Part shown: positions 44,866 to 54,858 of the stretch, one piece after another
Numbering within the stretch: position 1 is the first letter of the stretch
How the letters are laid out: every line of letters begins with the position of its first letter
Assembly: GCA_947497945.1 (NCBI GenBank)
Contig: CANMIP010000018.1
Coordinates: 58,116 to 122,115 of the forward strand
Reading direction: 5' to 3'
DNA length: 64,000 nt
DNA from: an uncultured Tropicimonas sp.
GTDB taxonomy: Bacteria > Pseudomonadota > Alphaproteobacteria > Rhodobacterales > Rhodobacteraceae
Position numbers and translations under genes: made by a program
Notes under the pieces: generated by a model
The model's input: only the letters and a program-made list of their open reading frames with translations
Databases searched by the model: none
Told to the model about the DNA's origin: nothing

Positions 44866-46152
44866 ATGACCAGCATCCTCACGAATACCAGCTCGATGGT
44901 CGCCCTGCAGACCCTGAAGGGCATCAACTCTAACCTCGAATCCATCCAGAGCCAGATCTCGACCGGCAAGTCGGTCGCGTCCGCCAAGGACAACTCAGCC
45001 GTCTGGGCGATCTCCAAGGTTATGGAATCAGATGTCGCCGGTTTTGAAGCGATTTCGGACAGCTTGGCGCTCGGCGAGTCCACCGTTGCAGTGGCAGCGC
45101 AAGCGGCTGAAACTGTAACGGACCTGCTGACACAGATGAAAGAAAAAGTCGTTGCCGCTCAAGGCGACAACGTCGATCGAACCAAGCTCAATGACGACGT
45201 CCAAGCTCTCGCCGATCAAATCAAATCGGTGGTTGGGGCTGCACAGTTCAACGGCCTGAATCTTGTTGACGGCTCCCAGACAACCACAAACTCAAACGGC
45301 GCAGCTGGCGTAGACGTCCTGTCCTCGTTGGACCGGGATTCCTCTGGTAACGTGACGGCCTCGAATATCGGAGTCAACGCGCAGAACCTCTCGACCACTG
45401 CGGGCACGACGCTTACTGCTGCAGCCCTCTCGAACTCGACGGACCTCACAGCATCAGACGGTACCGCCGGTTCGGGTGCCGACTACACAGAAATCACTCT
45501 GGGAAGCGCGTTTCTGACAGCTGCAGGCGGTGCTGATGGCGCTGTCGCGTTGAGCAAAGACACGGCCGGGGTCAACTTGACGACCGCGACTGGCCTCATC
45601 GAAGGCGACTCCATGAGTATGACGATTGGTTCCGTGACTGGGAACTATGTCGTTAAAGAGGGGGATACTGCAGATGCCGTTCTTGCGGGTCTGAAGAACT
45701 CTCTGATTTCCGAAGGTCTCGATACGAGTGAAATCGAGCTTGACATCACAACCACCGGCGAACTTCAGATTGAAAACCTGACGAGCAATGCCGATATCGC
45801 GGTGGAACTCACCCAATCTCGTGGTTCTGGGGGTCTTTCTGAGCTTGAAAGCCTCACTGTCGCCACCGAGAGCGGTGCTACCGCTGCATTGGGTGCAATT
45901 GAAGACATGATCGCAACGGCAACGGACGCTGCAGCTGCCTTCGGTTCAGTTCAAAGCAGGATCGAAACCCAAACTGAGTTTGTTAGTAATCTGACGGATT
46001 CGATGACCGCCGGCATCGGTTCCCTTATTGACGCCGACATGGAAGAGGCGTCTGCCCGATTGCAGGCCCTTCAAGTGCAGCAGCAGCTGGGCATCCAGTC
46101 GCTCTCCATCGCGAACTCCTCGCCGAGCTCGGTTATGTCGCTCTTCCAATAG
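44866..46152 (+). CDS. Flagellin
   Basis: MTSILTNTSSMVALQTLKGINSNLESIQSQISTGKSVASAKDNSAVWAIS...; C-terminal DADMEEASARLQALQVQQQLGIQSLSIANSSPSSVMSLFQ. Confidence 0.95.
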   Translation: MTSILTNTSSMVALQTLKGINSNLESIQSQISTGKSVASAKDNSAVWAISKVMESDVAGFEAISDSLALGESTVAVAAQAAETVTDLLTQMKEKVVAAQGDNVDRTKLNDDVQALADQIKSVVGAAQFNGLNLVDGSQTTTNSNGAAGVDVLSSLDRDSSGNVTASNIGVNAQNLSTTAGTTLTAAALSNSTDLTASDGTAGSGADYTEITLGSAFLTAAGGADGAVALSKDTAGVNLTTATGLIEGDSMSMTIGSVTGNYVVKEGDTADAVLAGLKNSLISEGLDTSEIELDITTTGELQIENLTSNADIAVELTQSRGSGGLSELESLTVATESGATAALGAIEDMIATATDAAAAFGSVQSRIETQTEFVSNLTDSMTAGIGSLIDADMEEASARLQALQVQQQLGIQSLSIANSSPSSVMSLFQ

Positions 46153-46162
46153 AGCGACCTCC

Positions 46163-46184
46163 GGGGCGCGCATAAGCGCGCCCC
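46163..46184 (+). terminator. GC-only hairpin between flagellin and flaF (terminator/attenuator or stabiliser)
   Basis: GGGGCGCGC-ATAA-GCGCGCCCC, perfect 9-bp stem, 11 nt after the flagellin stop; no T-run. Confidence 0.55.
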
Positions 46185-46238
46185 GTATCCTGCCGAATGA
46201 AGTTCGGCTCCCCTGAATCCTGAACGGAAGGAAACTCC

Positions 46239-46616
46239 GTGAACGCCGTAGACATGGCCAAAAAGGCCTATGGGTCAAACGTGACCGCTGTCCGAACCCC
46301 TCGCAGCATCGAATATGCTGCCTTCGCTCGCATCACGCAGAAGCTTCGGGCGGCATCTTCCGATAAGATAGAGAACTTTTCTGCCTTAGCGAGTGCTCTC
46401 CACGAAAACCGACGCCTTTGGACGATTCTCGCTGTTGATGCCGCTGACAAGGACAACGCGCTTCCCCAAAGCCTGAAGGGTCAGATTGTTTATCTGCGCC
46501 AGTTTGTGAACCTCCACAGCAGCAAGATCCTTCGTGGCGACGCAAACGCCGATCCTCTCATCGATATCAACACCGCCATGATGCGTGGCCTAGGACAGGA
46601 GGCACGAAAAGAATGA
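46239..46616 (+). CDS. flaF: Flagellar biosynthesis regulator FlaF
   Basis: MNAVDMAKKAYGSNVTAVRTPRSIEYAAFARITQKL; position between flagellin and flbT. Confidence 0.9.
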   Translation: MNAVDMAKKAYGSNVTAVRTPRSIEYAAFARITQKLRAASSDKIENFSALASALHENRRLWTILAVDAADKDNALPQSLKGQIVYLRQFVNLHSSKILRGDANADPLIDINTAMMRGLGQEARKE

Positions 46617-47017
46617 GCGGACTTGTTCTAAAACTGGGACCGAAGGAACGTGTCCTGATCAACGGAGCCGTTATTGAGAACGGCGAGCGCCGCAGCCGAC
46701 TGAGCATCGTCACGCCAAACGCGCATATCTTGCGCCTCAGGGATGCGATTCATCCTGAGGAGGTAAATACGCCAGTTCGGCGCGTATGTTATATCGCGCA
46801 ACTTGTTCTCTCCGGAGATGCCGACCCCGAAGAAGCGAAATTGCAGCTCTTGCGGGGGATCGAGCAATTGAGCCAGGTTCTCCTCGATGATGACAGCCAT
46901 AAACGACTCGATCTTGCGACGAGCGCAATCTTGGATGGTCAGCACTATCAGGCACTGAAAGCACTGAGAGGACTGCTTCCGCGCGAGGAACGGTTATTTG
47001 CTTCGGGGTCACAATGA
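46613..47017 (+). CDS. flbT: Flagellar biosynthesis repressor FlbT
   Basis: MSGLVLKLGPKERVLINGAVIENGERRSRLSIVTPNAHILRLRDAIHPEEVNTPVRRVCYIAQLVLSGD. Confidence 0.92.
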   Translation: MSGLVLKLGPKERVLINGAVIENGERRSRLSIVTPNAHILRLRDAIHPEEVNTPVRRVCYIAQLVLSGDADPEEAKLQLLRGIEQLSQVLLDDDSHKRLDLATSAILDGQHYQALKALRGLLPREERLFASGSQ

Positions 47018-47817
47018 GTTATCAACCCGTTGTTCCGATTAGCGGATATGCCGGGTGGGTTTTCTTGAATCGAACGCTCGAAGTGCAGCAAGATGCCCAC
47101 AAGCAAAGCCTTCAAAGCGATACCGAATATTTTTCTGAGAATATCGGCAATGTGCGCACAGCAGACGATCTACTCGAGGATCGAAGGTTGTTAACTGTCG
47201 CGCTTGGAGCGTTCGGCCTTGAGGACGACATCAACAATACCTTTTTCATTAGAAAAGTCCTCGAGGAGGATACGTCTGACTCTGAATCATTGGCCAACAA
47301 GCTATCGGACAAGACGTATCTGAAGTTCTCTGAAGCTTTCGGATTTGGGGAGGGAATCCCACCTAGGACAACACTTTCCGGGTTTTCAGGCGAGATCGTT
47401 AGCGCGTATGAGGCCTACCAATTCGAAACTGACGTAGGGAACCAAAATGAGGACTACCGGCTCGCACTCTATGCAGAGAGAGAATTGCCGGACATTGTTT
47501 CCGACGACACTAGCAATGACGCAAAATGGTTCACAATAATGGGGTCCCCGCCATTGCGAACTGTCTTCGAGACTGCCTTGGGCCTACCGGACTCCTTCGC
47601 TTCGCTCGATATCGACGTTCAGCTTAAGACATTCAAGGCAAAAGCCGAACAGAAGTTCGGGACAAGCGAAGTCAGTGACTTTTTGGATTCGGAACTCCAG
47701 GATGAGCTGACCAGCACATTTCTACTTCGCTCCGAGTTGGAGAATGGTGCGCAATCCCTAACTTCGGCCAACACCGCACTAATCCTTCTTGGAGGAACAG
47801 TTGCAGACACTGGGTGA
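47014..47817 (+). CDS. DUF1217 flagellum-associated protein
   Basis: GYAGWVFLNRTLEVQQDAHKQSLQSDTEYFSENIGNVRTADDLLEDRRLLTVALGAFGLEDDINNTFFIRKVLEEDT. Confidence 0.82.
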   Translation: MSYQPVVPISGYAGWVFLNRTLEVQQDAHKQSLQSDTEYFSENIGNVRTADDLLEDRRLLTVALGAFGLEDDINNTFFIRKVLEEDTSDSESLANKLSDKTYLKFSEAFGFGEGIPPRTTLSGFSGEIVSAYEAYQFETDVGNQNEDYRLALYAERELPDIVSDDTSNDAKWFTIMGSPPLRTVFETALGLPDSFASLDIDVQLKTFKAKAEQKFGTSEVSDFLDSELQDELTSTFLLRSELENGAQSLTSANTALILLGGTVADTG

Positions 47818-47825
47818 CGGTCAAC

Positions 47826-48470
47826 GGCTTTGTTGTATAAATCGGCGTGTGGGATTCACTGTTTGAATCCAGCATGATAGCCGGGAGGCATGAGCAGTTG
47901 GGCCCCTGCAAAGTACAAGACCTCGAACTGGTCGTCTTGCAATACAGCGCTGAAGCAGCGCGGATCGCTGTCGATTTGGTTCGGTCCCGAGATGACTGGG
48001 CGACCACCACCGACCGGCAGGCGAGGTCGCCAACGAGGCTTCAGTGATTCCGCGATCCAGACCTGCCTGATCCTGAAAGTCCTGTTTGGTCTGCCTTTGC
48101 GGCAAACCACAGGCTTCGTGGAAAGCGTGTTGCGGTTGGTTGGGCTGGATTGGCAGGTGCCCGACTTCAGTACCTTGTGCCGCCGCTAAAAGACGCTGAA
48201 CGTGAGCCTGCCGAATCGTAGTGGCACCGGCCCTCTGAACCTTCTGATCGACAGAACCGGTATCAAGTCAGAGGGCGAAGGCGAGTGGAGTGCGGAAGAT
48301 TACAAAACAGTCCGGGGAACTGTTCTCCCGACAAACACGCAAGCATGGCGGTCCCAAACGCCGCATCTGGCGCAAGATACACATCCATTGCCGACTGGAA
48401 GCACCCGGCTCTCTAAGAGAGACAAGACTTCGGCTGCGATGCCTTGAACTTTTGCAATTTCTGCCGATCA
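47826..48470 (+). mobile_element. Degraded IS5-like insertion sequence remnant
   Basis: IS-end-like GGCTTTGTTGTATAAATC at 47826; transposase fragments ALKQRGSLSIWFGPEMTGRPPPTGRRGRQRGFSDSAIQTCLILKVLFGLPLRQTTGFVESVLRLVGLDWQVPDFSTLCRR followed by an in-frame stop, then LNVSLPNRSGTGPLNLLIDRTGIKSEGEGEW.. and a frameshifted RKHGGPKRRIWRKIHI-like segment. Confidence 0.8.
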
Positions 48471-48509
48471 GGCGAAGGAGAGAAAGTCACCGACGCTTCG
48501 AGGTGGCTA

Positions 48510-48854
48510 TCAGGCGCGTCTTTCGATTTTGGGGTGAGAGGTCTGAATGTTCTTCATGTCCCCGTTTCGCGTATAGGTGTCCAGCTGGAGCATGACCTTT
48601 CTGATCTCCTTCAGTCGTTCGGATGCGGTTTTCAGCCCCTTGCTGGAGGCCTCCAGGAGCGCCTGGTTGCGACGGATCCTTTGCTGCAGGTCCGCCAGTT
48701 GTTGGGACGATGGGCGGCCTTCACTCTCCAGATGCTCCGATAGCTCGATTTTTTGGGGTTCGAGAGCAGCCAGTGAATCGATCTTGCCGCTCAGGAGTAG
48801 TGCTTTTTCTTCATCGAGAAGGGCAATGAGTTTGGACAGAGTGTTATTCGGCAT
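48510..48854 (-). CDS. flgN: FlgN-like flagellar chaperone
   Basis: MPNNTLSKLIALLDEEKALLLSGKIDSLAALEPQKIELSEHL... helical; flagellar context. Confidence 0.7.
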   Translation of the reverse strand: MPNNTLSKLIALLDEEKALLLSGKIDSLAALEPQKIELSEHLESEGRPSSQQLADLQQRIRRNQALLEASSKGLKTASERLKEIRKVMLQLDTYTRNGDMKNIQTSHPKIERRA

Positions 48855-49134
48855 TGGAGCGTTCCTTGAGAGAGTTGAAGATCGATTCGGCAAGACCGAG
48901 ACCTCCGCGCGAGGCGATTTCATCGGCCTGAGCATTTCGCAAGAAACTGGCGAACTGGTCTTCGCCGATCCCACCGCCAAATGTTTCGGATGTCTTGCCC
49001 ACGCCTGCATGTTTCAGCATTTCCGAGAGGAACGTTGCCTCAAGGTCTATGGCGACCTGGCGAAGAGCGTCGTCTGTCTTTGATTTCGACGGGCCTTGGA
49101 GTGGTCCAAGGGCGCTTGTGGCCATGAGGTCCAT
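48844..49134 (-). CDS. FlgJ-like rod-binding protein
   Basis: LRQVAIDLEATFLSEMLKHAGVGKTSETFGGGIGEDQFASFLRNAQADEIASRGGLGLAESIF. Confidence 0.82.
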   Translation of the reverse strand: MDLMATSALGPLQGPSKSKTDDALRQVAIDLEATFLSEMLKHAGVGKTSETFGGGIGEDQFASFLRNAQADEIASRGGLGLAESIFNSLKERSNAE

Positions 49135-49207
49135 AGGGTCTTTCTCCGGTAATCTAAAACTTTTTCGAAATTAGCGCACTTCGGGTAAAGGATCGGTAAC
49201 CTGCAAC

Positions 49208-51763
49208 ATGCAAATTGGCTCCGTTCATCGGCAAAAGGCCAGGAAGACTATGCAGAATGCCCTCGTGTCCACATTGATTGGTGGGAATGCCGCAGGATGC
49301 GGACGTGACACATCTTCACAACCGATGCCGGGAGAGGTTCCCTTTGAGGAGATCCTCGCTGAGGAGGAGGCTGCAAGTGGCGACTCGGTTGTCCCGGTCT
49401 CCAAAAACAAGCGGCAGCCTCTCGCTGGCAACGCTTTTGTTTCAAATCAGGTTCCAGTACAACGGCCCGTCGGTCATGACACTCGGCTTAAGGAGCAATT
49501 TCCCAGGGCAACGGCTGAAGGCGCAGGCATGGACCTGAGCCCGGACGCGATTTCGGTGCAATCCACCCCCGGCGCGCGCTCTCTCTCTGATCCCTCTCTT
49601 GAAAACGGTGCGGAACCGGCTTCCGGCAACGTCTCGACCACGTCAGAGCGACCCATAGTCGAGTCTGCCTCTGCCTCCCCATTGGGAAGTCGCTCTGATC
49701 GTGCTGTAACTTCAGAAACCGAACCGTCGGCGGGCGAGGCGGAGCGCGACCTAGTCGTAGAATCATGGCCAAACCCTCAAGCAACCGATGCGCAACGACT
49801 GCAGTCGCGATCGCAGGCGGGGACAGAGCGTGGCAGTCTCGTTGGGCAGTCCGAAAGGAACAGGAACGATGCTCTTTCCCCGAATACGGCAGCAGAAACT
49901 GTGGGTGCGTCCTCCCAAATCGTAGGGACCAAACCGCCAGCGGATCCATCGACTGGCGTTACCAGCTCTGAGGCCATTCTTCCTGGTTTCGATGGAAACT
50001 CAATGACTTCGGCGGTGAACAGTTCCTCCAGGCAAGTGCAGAAACCTACCGGAAAGCCTCATATCCTTGGAGGGCCCGCGCCTGCTGAGAGTGTCGGAAT
50101 AGCCGCGAGCATGACTCCGCCTTCGTGGTCCAACAGCAATCCGGGCCAAGTTGCAGATTCGACCGGCTCCATTGGCGAAGGCCCGACCACAGCCTCCAGT
50201 TTAGATGGCGAGGAGGGTCTCCAAACGCTCGTGGGGCAAGGGAGAGGTGTCAATCGGGGCGAAGTGCCGACAGAATCTGGCCCCCGGACTGCTTACGAGA
50301 GCAATCCCGTGCTAGGTTCAGCCATCGCGCGCGAGGTGGGCTTGCCAAGTGAAGCACCGCAGGGACGATCTGCCGCGACAGCTTCCAGCAAGCTGGACGG
50401 GGTTTCGAACCACGCTGCCGGGAACGCACAGCGTTGGAATGACGTCGAATTGCCAGGTGGCGACAAGACCATCGTTCGGACAGCATCAAACTCGCCCCAG
50501 CCCAAGGCAGACGATGCAACCATTTTTGAGAAATCAAAGGAACTTTTTCAGAAGGCGGATGGGCCGGTCCTCACGAGTGCAACCATTGGCCAGATTGCGC
50601 GTTCTGAGAAAGGTGAGTCGCCTGCGGCCCTACGTTCTGAACTGGAGGGAGGAAGCAATTCTGGTATCGCCCCCTCTTCAACCGGGACCGATGTGAAGTC
50701 GGCGCAGAGCTTGATGAGCGACTGGAAGGGAGAGCGGTTCCCGGCTGATACCGTCCAAGAACGAACTGGTTGGGGCGACATGGTCAAGCCGGATACGGAA
50801 CGAAAAACCGGCATTTCATCTGGAAATCTCGAGATTGTTCAGAGCGGATCCAATCGGAGTTCAATGCCGACAGGCTCCGCCGTCGAGAGTGCTTTTTCCC
50901 ATGGGACGTCTTCAGGGAAGGTCCTGAAATCGAGTAAAACAGCTTCGGTCGGTCCCAACTCCCCGGCGCAAGTGACCAAGGTTGAGCAAAGTGCCATTGG
51001 TCAAGGTTTCAACGGTCATGCCGGGGCAATGAACCGGACGGAGCCGGGCGTCTCGAACCGGCAGATGACTGGTAGCCGAGGCGAGCGGTCAAACGAGCCG
51101 AGGGGGGGGGAGAGCATACAGTCTCATGCCGGAGTGCTGACCGTACCGAGCAAGGTTCTCCCGGCCGTGAGCCAAACACAAGCCCTTCAACAGTTGGAGC
51201 TCTCGAGCGGGTTTTCTGTGCCGCTCGATGGCGAGGACGCACTCAACGGTTCTGAAGAAAGAATGATCGAGCCAATCGAGACTCGAACAGATGCATCTTT
51301 CGAGCGCACACTGGCTTCGACGTCAGGGCCAGCGGAGCGCAGCGCGAGTGTCGCCCAGATGCGAAGCAATGCCCGCTATGCTGCGACGGCTCTTGCTGAA
51401 AGGGCAGCTGTCAGCTCAGCGGGAAACCTGGAAGTTAGAATGTCGCCGGAAGAGCTAGGGGCCCTGCGCATTTCTTTCTCGCAGGGTGACGCCGGCCTGA
51501 CGGTCGTGATTCAGGCGGATCGCCCGGAGACCCTTGATCTGTTCCGGCGCAATATAGAGCAGTTCTCCGAGGACCTGAAAGCTCTTGGCTATGAAGACGT
51601 CTCGATGTCCTTCGAAGGAGGGCACGAGAGCGGAGGGGATGCCGGGCACGAGGATGGCCACGGCAGGACCGAGTACAGCCATGCTGGCACGCTCCCCGAA
51701 AGGCACCGCGAAGACGTGGACACTCCTGTCCAAGGTCGCAGCGGTCTTGATCTCAGGCTCTGA
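49208..51763 (+). CDS. fliK: Flagellar hook-length control protein FliK (start could be 49250)
   Basis: C-terminal NLEVRMSPEELGALRISFSQGDAGLTVVIQADRPETLDLFRRNIEQFSEDLKALGYEDVSMSF; low-complexity N-terminal region; directly upstream of flgD. Confidence 0.85.
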   Translation: MQIGSVHRQKARKTMQNALVSTLIGGNAAGCGRDTSSQPMPGEVPFEEILAEEEAASGDSVVPVSKNKRQPLAGNAFVSNQVPVQRPVGHDTRLKEQFPRATAEGAGMDLSPDAISVQSTPGARSLSDPSLENGAEPASGNVSTTSERPIVESASASPLGSRSDRAVTSETEPSAGEAERDLVVESWPNPQATDAQRLQSRSQAGTERGSLVGQSERNRNDALSPNTAAETVGASSQIVGTKPPADPSTGVTSSEAILPGFDGNSMTSAVNSSSRQVQKPTGKPHILGGPAPAESVGIAASMTPPSWSNSNPGQVADSTGSIGEGPTTASSLDGEEGLQTLVGQGRGVNRGEVPTESGPRTAYESNPVLGSAIAREVGLPSEAPQGRSAATASSKLDGVSNHAAGNAQRWNDVELPGGDKTIVRTASNSPQPKADDATIFEKSKELFQKADGPVLTSATIGQIARSEKGESPAALRSELEGGSNSGIAPSSTGTDVKSAQSLMSDWKGERFPADTVQERTGWGDMVKPDTERKTGISSGNLEIVQSGSNRSSMPTGSAVESAFSHGTSSGKVLKSSKTASVGPNSPAQVTKVEQSAIGQGFNGHAGAMNRTEPGVSNRQMTGSRGERSNEPRGGESIQSHAGVLTVPSKVLPAVSQTQALQQLELSSGFSVPLDGEDALNGSEERMIEPIETRTDASFERTLASTSGPAERSASVAQMRSNARYAATALAERAAVSSAGNLEVRMSPEELGALRISFSQGDAGLTVVIQADRPETLDLFRRNIEQFSEDLKALGYEDVSMSFEGGHESGGDAGHEDGHGRTEYSHAGTLPERHREDVDTPVQGRSGLDLRL

Positions 51764-51774
51764 AGGGGACTCCG

Positions 51775-52443
51775 ATGACAACTATCGATACTTCCACCGC
51801 AGCTTCCTTGACCGGGTCGGTCAGCACGTCGGTCTCCAGTTCGACAGCCATCTCGTCCGATTTCGAAACCTGGATGAGCCTGCTGACGGCCCAGTTGCAG
51901 AACCAGGATCCATTCGATCCCGTCGACTCAACAGAGTACACGGCCCAACTGGCGCAGTTTTCTTCTGTAGAGCAGCAGGTCCTGACGAACGATCTGCTGG
52001 GCGACCTGATTTCCGTTTCGACGTCGAGCGATATGGCGAGCATGGCGGATTGGGTTGGAAAGGAGGTCCGCGTGGCAACGTCCGCGGATTACCTAGGGAA
52101 TCCGATCGAAGTGCACGCAAGTTCCGATCCGGTTGCGTCAAGCGCGGAATTGGTCGTCATGGGGCCGTATGGGTCTGAAATCGGTCGTTTTGCGATCAGC
52201 GCGGGCGATTCTGACGTCACCTGGGAAGGCATTGACGGGGACGGAAAGGCCGTTTCCTGGGGGAGTTACAGTTTTCAGGTCGAGAGTTTTGATTCCAATG
52301 GAATCTCACTCGGCCTTGAAGACGCCGAAGTCTATTCGGAGGTGCTCGAAGTCCAGCGGGCTGGCGATCAATATGCTCTTGTTTTGCCGAACGGAACTTC
52401 TGTGACAACCAATGACGTGTCCGCCGTGCGAAACCTGGATTGA
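51775..52443 (+). CDS. flgD: Flagellar hook capping protein FlgD
   Basis: FETWMSLLTAQLQNQDPFDPVDSTEYTAQLAQFSSVEQQVLTNDLL. Confidence 0.93.
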   Translation: MTTIDTSTAASLTGSVSTSVSSSTAISSDFETWMSLLTAQLQNQDPFDPVDSTEYTAQLAQFSSVEQQVLTNDLLGDLISVSTSSDMASMADWVGKEVRVATSADYLGNPIEVHASSDPVASSAELVVMGPYGSEIGRFAISAGDSDVTWEGIDGDGKAVSWGSYSFQVESFDSNGISLGLEDAEVYSEVLEVQRAGDQYALVLPNGTSVTTNDVSAVRNLD

Positions 52444-52472
52444 TAACTAATGGCTCTGCCGGCCGCAGGCGA

Positions 52473-54005
52473 TCAGATCTGCGTGCCGAGCCAAATCGAC
52501 AGGGCGGCCATGCCTGCGCCCGCCAGAAACCACAGCCAGCGTCGCGGTTTCTGCTCCGGCTCTTGAGGGCCAAATTGCCGTGCGGCCTGAGCGGCCAGCA
52601 GGGATTCGGCAATTTCCGGGAGACGTGGCGTGAAGTGAGACAGAATCCGCGCCGTTCGGGACAGATCGCGTAGCAAAGCTCGCGGACCAATACTCTTCTT
52701 GATGTAGTCTTCGACAACCGGGCGCGCCACGTCCCACATGTTGATATCCGGATAGATGGAACGGGAAACGCCTTCGACGACGACCATCGTCCGCTGCAGG
52801 TGAATCAGTTCCATCCGGGTTTCCATGCCGAACCGTTCGGTGACTTCGAACAGGTAGCTCAGGACACGCCCCATGGAGATGTCCCCCGCGGACATGCCAA
52901 AGATGGGTTCCCCGACAACACGCAACGCCGACGCAAACTCGTCGATATCGCGATCTGCCGGCACGTATCCGGCCTCGAAGTGAACCTCTGCGACGCGGCG
53001 GTAGTCCTTCTTGATGAACCCGAAAATGATCTCGGCATAGACGCGGCGGGTATATTCGTCGAGACGCCCCATGATGCCGTAATCGAGCGCGATTACATCG
53101 CCATTCAGGCCAATCTTGAGATTCCCCTGGTGCATGTCCGCATGGAAGAATCCGTCATGCAATGCATGCTTCAGGAAGAGGCCAAGGACACGCTCGCCCA
53201 GGATCTTCCGGTCAAACCCCAGCGCATCAATCTGGTCGAGTTCATTGCAGGATGGGCCTTCCGCCCAGTCGAGCGTCATGACGCGCCGATCCGACAGCTT
53301 CCAGTGCATCTTCGGCACCCAGAAGCCTTCGTCTTCGGCAGTGCTGGTCTCGTATTCGGCCGCCGAAGCCGACTCGAGCCGCAAGTCCAGCTCGCCCTTT
53401 ACGGAGCCGTGGAAATGCTCGATCACGGCGCGCGGGCGCAGACGCCGGGATCCGGGCGCAAGTGTCTCGATGATCGTGGCACCCAGGTAGAAGGCGTCGA
53501 AATCGCGCTGGAACTTGCGTTCAATGCTTGGCCGCAGCACCTTCACCGCGACTTCTCTGCCGTCTTCGCGCAGCCTTGCGCGGTGGACCTGGGCGATGGA
53601 AGCAGCGGCTACCGGCTCGGAAAATTCCGAGAACACATCGTCGACCTTGACGTCGAGTTCCTTCTCGATGGTCGCGATGGCAACGTCTCTTGGAAAGGGC
53701 GGCATCCGATCCTGGAGGATCTTGAGCTGGTGAGCGAGATCTGCCCCGACGACATCCGGACGTGTCGACAGGATCTGACCGAGCTTCACATAGGCCGGCC
53801 CCATCGCATTCAGTGCGCTCAAAAGCGGTGGCAGGTTCGGATCGCCCTTGTATCCCAGCCATTTGAAGGGCCAGCCAAGCGTGCGGGCCGCAATGCGGAT
53901 CGGCACCGGCGCGTTGAGCGCGTCGAGCATCTCGCCCATGGCGTTGTTGCGTTCGAGCGTCGCGCCGACACGGATCAGGCGCCAGATATTATGAGGTCCA
54001 CGCAA
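52473..54005 (-). CDS. ubiB: Ubiquinone biosynthesis protein UbiB (probable TTG start at 54005)
   Basis: RGPHNIWRLIRVGATLERN, GPAYVKLGQILSTRPDVVG, PVAAASIAQVHRARLREDGREVAVKV, ADMHQGNLKIGLNGDVIALDYGIMGRL. Confidence 0.9.
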   Translation of the reverse strand: MRGPHNIWRLIRVGATLERNNAMGEMLDALNAPVPIRIAARTLGWPFKWLGYKGDPNLPPLLSALNAMGPAYVKLGQILSTRPDVVGADLAHQLKILQDRMPPFPRDVAIATIEKELDVKVDDVFSEFSEPVAAASIAQVHRARLREDGREVAVKVLRPSIERKFQRDFDAFYLGATIIETLAPGSRRLRPRAVIEHFHGSVKGELDLRLESASAAEYETSTAEDEGFWVPKMHWKLSDRRVMTLDWAEGPSCNELDQIDALGFDRKILGERVLGLFLKHALHDGFFHADMHQGNLKIGLNGDVIALDYGIMGRLDEYTRRVYAEIIFGFIKKDYRRVAEVHFEAGYVPADRDIDEFASALRVVGEPIFGMSAGDISMGRVLSYLFEVTERFGMETRMELIHLQRTMVVVEGVSRSIYPDINMWDVARPVVEDYIKKSIGPRALLRDLSRTARILSHFTPRLPEIAESLLAAQAARQFGPQEPEQKPRRWLWFLAGAGMAALSIWLGTQI

Positions 54006-54009
54006 GGTG

Positions 54010-54762
54010 TCAGAGCTTCCAGCCGGAGTGCAGGGCAACGACGCCCATGGTCATGTTGCGGTATTTCACCTGTTCGAAACCGGCATCCCGGATCATCGCG
54101 GCGAAGCGCTCTTGATCGGGAAACTTGCGGATCGACTCGACGAGATACTGGTAGCTGTCGCGATCATTTGCCACGACCTGCCCCATCACCGGGATCAGGT
54201 TGTAGGAGTAACGATCATAGGCCCATTGCAGACCCGGATTCGGCAGTTGCGAGAACTCAAGCGTCATGATCCGGCCGCCGGGCTTGAGCACGCGGAAGGC
54301 TTCGGACAGGGCGTCCTCGATCCGGGTCACATTGCGGGTTCCGAAGGAGTTGGTGACCACGTCGAAGGAATTGTCCTCAAAGGGCAGGTCCATCGCGTCG
54401 CCCACGATCCAGTCGAGCCGGTCGGCAAGGCTCTCTGCATCGGCGCGCTTTCGACCCTCGATCAGCATGTCTTCGGTCATGTCGCAGACCACGGCGGTTG
54501 CCTCGGGGGCACGGCGCAGGAAACGGAACGCGATGTCGCCGGTCCCGCCGGCCACATCCAGCAGGCGCTGGCCTGGCCGCGGCGCCAGCCAGTCCATCAT
54601 CGCGTCTTTCCAGACCCGGTGCACGCCACCGCTCATCAGGTCGTTCATCAGGTCGTAGCGTGACGCGACCGACGAGAAGACGCCATGGACCATGCCCTTC
54701 TTCTCGCCCTCGGGCACGATCTGTTCGCCGAAATGGGTTGTCTTGGTAGAGTCGTCGCTCAT
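54010..54762 (-). CDS. ubiE: Demethylmenaquinone/ubiquinone methyltransferase UbiE
   Basis: [87 protein letters not shown]. Confidence 0.95.
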   Translation of the reverse strand: MSDDSTKTTHFGEQIVPEGEKKGMVHGVFSSVASRYDLMNDLMSGGVHRVWKDAMMDWLAPRPGQRLLDVAGGTGDIAFRFLRRAPEATAVVCDMTEDMLIEGRKRADAESLADRLDWIVGDAMDLPFEDNSFDVVTNSFGTRNVTRIEDALSEAFRVLKPGGRIMTLEFSQLPNPGLQWAYDRYSYNLIPVMGQVVANDRDSYQYLVESIRKFPDQERFAAMIRDAGFEQVKYRNMTMGVVALHSGWKL

Positions 54763-54858
54763 GGGACTTGCTCCCGAATGTTTTTCGTCTCTCCTTATAG
54801 GGTGATGCGGGGGGGCTGCAATGGACCCCGCCTCGAACTGCGGCGAAGGGAGACAGGC

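Noticed and set aside
52800-54269. 489-aa plus-strand ORF opposite ubiB/ubiE
   Set aside because: Overlaps two confidently identified genes on the other strand and has no recognisable domains.
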